DNA of 64,000 bases from an uncultured Eubacteriales bacterium (GTDB lineage Bacteria; Bacillota; Clostridia; Oscillospirales; UBA644), in the NCBI GenBank assembly GCA_934454405.1, contig CAKSFN010000005.1, positions 62,001-126,000 on the forward strand, in the 5' to 3' direction. Position numbers and translations under genes: made by a program. Position 1 is the first letter of the stretch, and every line of letters starts with the position of its first letter. Positions 60,511-64,000 of this stretch are shown one piece after another. The notes beneath the pieces are model-generated. The model saw nothing but the letters and a program-made list of their open reading frames with translations, had not been told where the DNA came from and searched no databases.

Positions 60511-62847
60511 TTATTTTCCTACGGAAACATCGGTGATGTAGACCGTTGTCGCGGCGTCCGTGCTTATGGTGAGACGCGTAACGGGAGATTTTTTCGCCGC
60601 GCTTATCGCGTCGCCCGGCAAACTTGCCGTAACCGTCTTATTATGCTGATAATATACCTTTGAATCCATAACGACGGGATTGGTCGCGCGCTTAAACACG
60701 AAGCCTGCCGAGAGCTTAGCGCGTTCGCAGCCTTCGCCTTTTTCAAAGTTTACGATAAACGAAGTGTAATCGCCCCACGAAGCGTTCGCAAGATCGCCGC
60801 CGGAAAGCACGATTTTCTCGGAAGCCGACAGGAAGGTTATTTTCATCGCCGTTTTTCCGTTTATTTCAACTTTTTCAATGCGGTCGCCGGAAATATTGGA
60901 CTTTGTGTTTTTGAGAATCGCGGCCTTTATTGCATCAAAATCGTTTTCGATATCCAGAACGGTCATTTTCTGCTCAAGGATACTCATTCTGTACGTTTTC
61001 ACAAAGTCCCTGCCGTCAACCGTGACGGTATGCCGCTCAAGACCTTTGCTTGCGCTGTCGTTGAAAACGTGCTTTTCATACGAACCGAAATCAAATGTTT
61101 CGTCGGCGGCTCTGCCGTCAAGCGCAACCGTCGCGCCTTTACGGGTGAACACTTCCACGGTAACGCCGTTCGGGTTCGCCTCGGTGCGGTTTTCCGAAAT
61201 AACCGTGAAAGAGTTCATTCCGCTCAAAATATCGGAATATATCTCTTTCTGCATCAAATCGAAAATATCGGCGGGGATCTCGTCGTTGTTATAGGTATGC
61301 GTGTCTATAACATTTGCGTATATGCTTCTTACAGCGTCTTCGAAGGTATACTCGGTTATGCCGAGCCCGTCATAGAACGCCTTTGCCTTTTCTTTGAAAA
61401 TAAGAAGTTTTTCGTATTCTTCAGCAGCGTCCCTTATGCCTTCCGCGCAGGTCGTGGTAACGCCTCGGTTTTCGTTGACTATGCCGTCATCAATACGGCC
61501 GGGAAGAACAAACTTTCCGCCGAGTCCGTTCCATATCTCTTCCGTCGTCAATTCTTTGTTATACGCGTTTTCCTCTTCATTGTATGCGCAAAGCAGACCG
61601 TACTCCCACTGGAGATAGCCGCTCGCGCCTATCATCGCCGAATACCACCCCGACGCGGCTCTTTCCGCAAGGAAGTATACCCAAAGCGGCTTGCCCTCGC
61701 CGAAATCCGCATAGTCCTCCGCAAGCTCGGAATAGAAAAACGGAACGAAAAGAGAAGCCTCGTCGGCATAAAACTTTTCAACCGGAGAAGCCGTCAGAAT
61801 AACCCTTATCTCCGGATAATACTCCTTGAACTGACGAAGAACCTCCTTGGCTCTGTTTCGAACCCACTCGTTCTTTTCGGGCTCGTCCAAAGGATAATAT
61901 ACAAAGTGATCCTCTATACCCTCGGCAACGACCGCTTCATAAAACTCAGTCATTTGAGTATATTTACGTATATCAAGCTCCTCTGTGGGAGTGGTCGTAT
62001 CCATCCACCAGCTCCAACATATGGCATGAAGATGGGGGCTGTTCGGGTGATCTTCAAGATAGTATTTGCATTGACGCGCCCACGCTTTCATACCGGTAAG
62101 ACCGTCGGTGGGATATTTAAAAATTCTGTTCCATATTCCGCCCGCGACGGGGATTCTCTGTTCCTCGGCAAAATCGAGGAACACTTTGTCCATTTCCTCC
62201 GCGGTCATATATCCTTCGTAATAATACCTGCTCGACGGAAGCCAGCTGCCGAAGTTGGTTTCATACGACTTCGTTTCGGGAAGTGTTATATCGAGAACCT
62301 TAACAACGACCTCAATATCCTTTTTGCCGCCGTCATATTCAATGGCAGCCGTTCCGCGGTAAATCCCCGCGGGAGTGTCCGCGGAAGTTTCGAAACGAAG
62401 CGCGTACGCCTGGTTCTCGGCGGATGCCACCTTTGAATTATTGGTAAAATCATTGAGAGGAATATATCCGAAAGGTTCGGTATAATACGCCTGTTTTTCA
62501 TTGCTGAATTTTTCGGCGTAGCTCATTTTGTAACCCTCGATCTTGTCTGCGGGGAAAATGTGCTCGCCGTCGGAGAACTCTCCGAACGAGAATTTAACGC
62601 CGGTCAGTTCTTTTTCCGCGTCGGAAATCGCGACATAGGCGATCTCACGCTCGTTTTTGCACATTGTTATGGTTGCGGCGGCATTTTTGTATTCTTCCGG
62701 TAAAGTCTCTTCTTTTCCGAAAAATTCGGTCGAATACGCAAAGCCGTATACCTCGGGCGCGTTACCGTAACGAATAACGGCGCAGGAAGTCGCGCTTAAA
62801 ACAGCGGCGACGCAGAGAACAACGGCCAAAACTCTTTTGATGTTCAT
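60511..62847 (-). CDS. DUF4091-family surface lipoprotein
   Basis: This 778-residue protein has a lipoprotein signal peptide with Cys22 (SATSC). A beta-sandwich (about 35-210) is followed by a TIM-barrel-like region with YYPLDEPEKNEWV and GASGYLQWEYGL, the DUF4091 hallmarks, and then C-terminal beta domains. DUF4091 proteins are found in glycan-use loci and are thought to be glycosidase-like. ATG at 62847 has AAGAGG at 5 nt; the longer frame to 62994 runs into the upstream gene. Confidence 0.82.
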   Translation of the reverse strand: MNIKRVLAVVLCVAAVLSATSCAVIRYGNAPEVYGFAYSTEFFGKEETLPEEYKNAAATITMCKNEREIAYVAISDAEKELTGVKFSFGEFSDGEHIFPADKIEGYKMSYAEKFSNEKQAYYTEPFGYIPLNDFTNNSKVASAENQAYALRFETSADTPAGIYRGTAAIEYDGGKKDIEVVVKVLDITLPETKSYETNFGSWLPSSRYYYEGYMTAEEMDKVFLDFAEEQRIPVAGGIWNRIFKYPTDGLTGMKAWARQCKYYLEDHPNSPHLHAICWSWWMDTTTPTEELDIRKYTQMTEFYEAVVAEGIEDHFVYYPLDEPEKNEWVRNRAKEVLRQFKEYYPEIRVILTASPVEKFYADEASLFVPFFYSELAEDYADFGEGKPLWVYFLAERAASGWYSAMIGASGYLQWEYGLLCAYNEEENAYNKELTTEEIWNGLGGKFVLPGRIDDGIVNENRGVTTTCAEGIRDAAEEYEKLLIFKEKAKAFYDGLGITEYTFEDAVRSIYANVIDTHTYNNDEIPADIFDLMQKEIYSDILSGMNSFTVISENRTEANPNGVTVEVFTRKGATVALDGRAADETFDFGSYEKHVFNDSASKGLERHTVTVDGRDFVKTYRMSILEQKMTVLDIENDFDAIKAAILKNTKSNISGDRIEKVEINGKTAMKITFLSASEKIVLSGGDLANASWGDYTSFIVNFEKGEGCERAKLSAGFVFKRATNPVVMDSKVYYQHNKTVTASLPGDAISAAKKSPVTRLTISTDAATTVYITDVSVGK

Positions 62848-62875
62848 AAAAACCTCTTTCTTGTCAGGGGGTTGC

Positions 62876-64000
62876 TTAAAATCTGTTTTTCGCTTTGTTT
62901 GCAAGTTCGAGCGCGGTATCCGTGAAGATATAGCCCGCTTCGGGTTCAAGATAACTCGTACAGCCGAGCTTTGATTCGTAAACGGTCGGCGCAAATCTGT
63001 CGCGCAGCGGAATATATCCGAAAAGACCGTTTGAATTTGTGAATATGAAATTATGTCCGAAAGGTGATTCTGCCTTTATCTTTTGACCGAACTCAACAAA
63101 AACCTCGCCGGGAAGCTCGTAAAAAGCATTGTCGCCGATACGGACGAACTGAACGGGAACGTCTTTTGTATCATTCTTGTCCTTGGCGTAATTAAGCAGG
63201 TCATACGCGAAAACCGCGCGCAGCTGGTCGGGGTCGGACTGAGAACCTATTTCTTCGTCTTCACGCAAGACAACGGTTTTTGTTATATTTTCAAGCTCCG
63301 GTATCTCGCTTTCGGGCACCATTCTCTTTTTGACGGAGCAGGTTTTTTTATAAGCCGAAACGGTATCGTCGGAGCAATATTCGCGTTCGGGAAGAACCCG
63401 GAGTATCTCATCCGAAAGCTTTTTGCCCATAACGCGGTAATAATCTTTTTGCGCGTGCTTGCCGCCGAATACGTCAAAATGATTGATGTTTCCGCACGTT
63501 CCCGGGAAAAAGACCGAAACGAAGCGGAAGCCGAAACGCTCTTTCAGATTGTCCGACATCGCACTTGAAAAATCGCCGCTGTATGCCATGGCGTCAACGC
63601 AGTCCTGATGGCACGCAAAATTAACTATCGCGCCCATCGGTTTGTCGTTTTCGGCGTCCTCGACAAAAAGCACCGTAACATCGGGGTCTATCGGACCTGC
63701 GGGACGAACGACGTCGGGGTTGCGAACGCCGGGGTTGGTCTGATATGTTCCGTTTTTCATCAGATAAATGCGGTGAAAAGAAATATCTTCTACCCTGCCG
63801 TTGGCATAACTTACTTTTGCGGGACGCAGATGCCGGTTCGCGACAATAACCGCGTCAGCCGCCTTTTCGGCAACGAATTTAACATACCACGGGCTGTGCT
63901 TTACAAGCTTGCCCCAATCCACCGTGGGACCGCCGTTATGTATATGGGTGGCGGACATCGTAACATTTTCGGGCTTTATATCCGAATGAGCCGCTATTCG
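62876..64000 (-). CDS. Neutral/alkaline ceramidase-fold hydrolase, 5' end cut by window edge
   Basis: At least 374 residues are visible. MSATHIHNGGP matches the ceramidase zinc-site motif (SATHxHSGP), and FACHQDCVDAMAYSGDFSSA has the further metal ligands. In true ceramidases the catalytic serine is in GDVSPN; here that region reads FFPGTCGNINHFDVF without the serine, so ceramide hydrolysis is not supported. Related proteins in glycan loci are of unknown substrate. The N-terminus and any signal peptide lie beyond position 64000. It is upstream of the DUF4091 gene by 28 nt. Confidence 0.78.
   Translation of the reverse strand, partial: RIAAHSDIKPENVTMSATHIHNGGPTVDWGKLVKHSPWYVKFVAEKAADAVIVANRHLRPAKVSYANGRVEDISFHRIYLMKNGTYQTNPGVRNPDVVRPAGPIDPDVTVLFVEDAENDKPMGAIVNFACHQDCVDAMAYSGDFSSAMSDNLKERFGFRFVSVFFPGTCGNINHFDVFGGKHAQKDYYRVMGKKLSDEILRVLPEREYCSDDTVSAYKKTCSVKKRMVPESEIPELENITKTVVLREDEEIGSQSDPDQLRAVFAYDLLNYAKDKNDTKDVPVQFVRIGDNAFYELPGEVFVEFGQKIKAESPFGHNFIFTNSNGLFGYIPLRDRFAPTVYESKLGCTSYLEPEAGYIFTDTALELANKAKNRF

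Noticed and set aside
62848..62994. N-terminal extension of the DUF4091 lipoprotein
   Set aside because: It overlaps the upstream gene and would hide the lipoprotein signal peptide that begins at 62847.
1..64000. tRNA, rRNA, CRISPR arrays, insertion sequences or prophage genes
   Set aside because: None was seen on reading both strands; no transposase, integrase or regularly spaced repeats are present.

Overview
The window reads as a chromosomal stretch of a Gram-positive-type anaerobe of the Clostridia, probably a gut or gut-like lineage. The evidence is a ctsR-mcsA-mcsB-clpC stress operon with tandem CtsR boxes, RNase J, an infC-rpmI-rplT operon behind an L20-type leader with an attenuator, ferredoxin-dependent indolepyruvate oxidoreductase, a sodium-pumping decarboxylase, and many cytoplasmic glycosidases. 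GC is moderate by eye. I see no tRNA, rRNA, insertion sequence, phage gene or CRISPR array.

Layout. 1-7.9 kb: partial pheS (-), then plus-strand genes for a nucleotidyltransferase fused to a decayed phosphohexomutase, RNase J behind a 340-nt structured leader, a small membrane protein, infC-rpmI-rplT and a TtcA-like thiolase. 8-11 kb (-): a lipid/glycolipid set (SDR, GT4, diacylglycerol-kinase family). 11.2-14.7 kb (+): four-gene Na+-pumping carboxylate decarboxylase. 14.8-24 kb (-): rhamnosidase, CUT2-type ABC sugar importer and GH3 enzyme. 24-26 kb (-): MutS-like ATPase plus small membrane protein. 26.3-27.9 kb (+): trmL and a CPBP-family membrane protein. 27.9-32.5 kb (-): ctsR operon. 32.7-36.3 kb (-): GH27 and feoAB. 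36.4-48.4 kb (-): a long apparent operon of Na+ symporter, two phenylacetate-CoA ligases around iorAB, an ACT protein, metF, a MetH activation-domain protein, metH and an aminotransferase. 48.5-51.3 kb (-): YfhO-like membrane protein. 51.4-64 kb (-): a 12-gene carbohydrate cluster running off the right edge.

How the genes work together. The 36-48 kb block can interconvert aromatic amino acids, arylpyruvates, arylacetyl-CoA and arylacetates, with ferredoxin and ATP exchanged, and has a methionine/folate module on the same apparent transcript. The 51-64 kb block combines two surface lipoproteins (GH43-like, DUF4091), a ceramidase-fold hydrolase, a lyase of the N-acetylneuraminate lyase type, three oxidoreductases, a PIG-L deacetylase, a PfkB kinase and a NagB-like protein with altered active-site residues. 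It is the best candidate here for an undescribed catabolic pathway, probably of an amino or N-acetylated sugar derivative.

Other points of note are an infC whose only sensible start is AUA, an RNase J leader with competing hairpins, a MutS-like protein lacking the Walker B glutamate, and several catalytically degenerate paralogues. All homology calls are from reading motifs; no database search was run.
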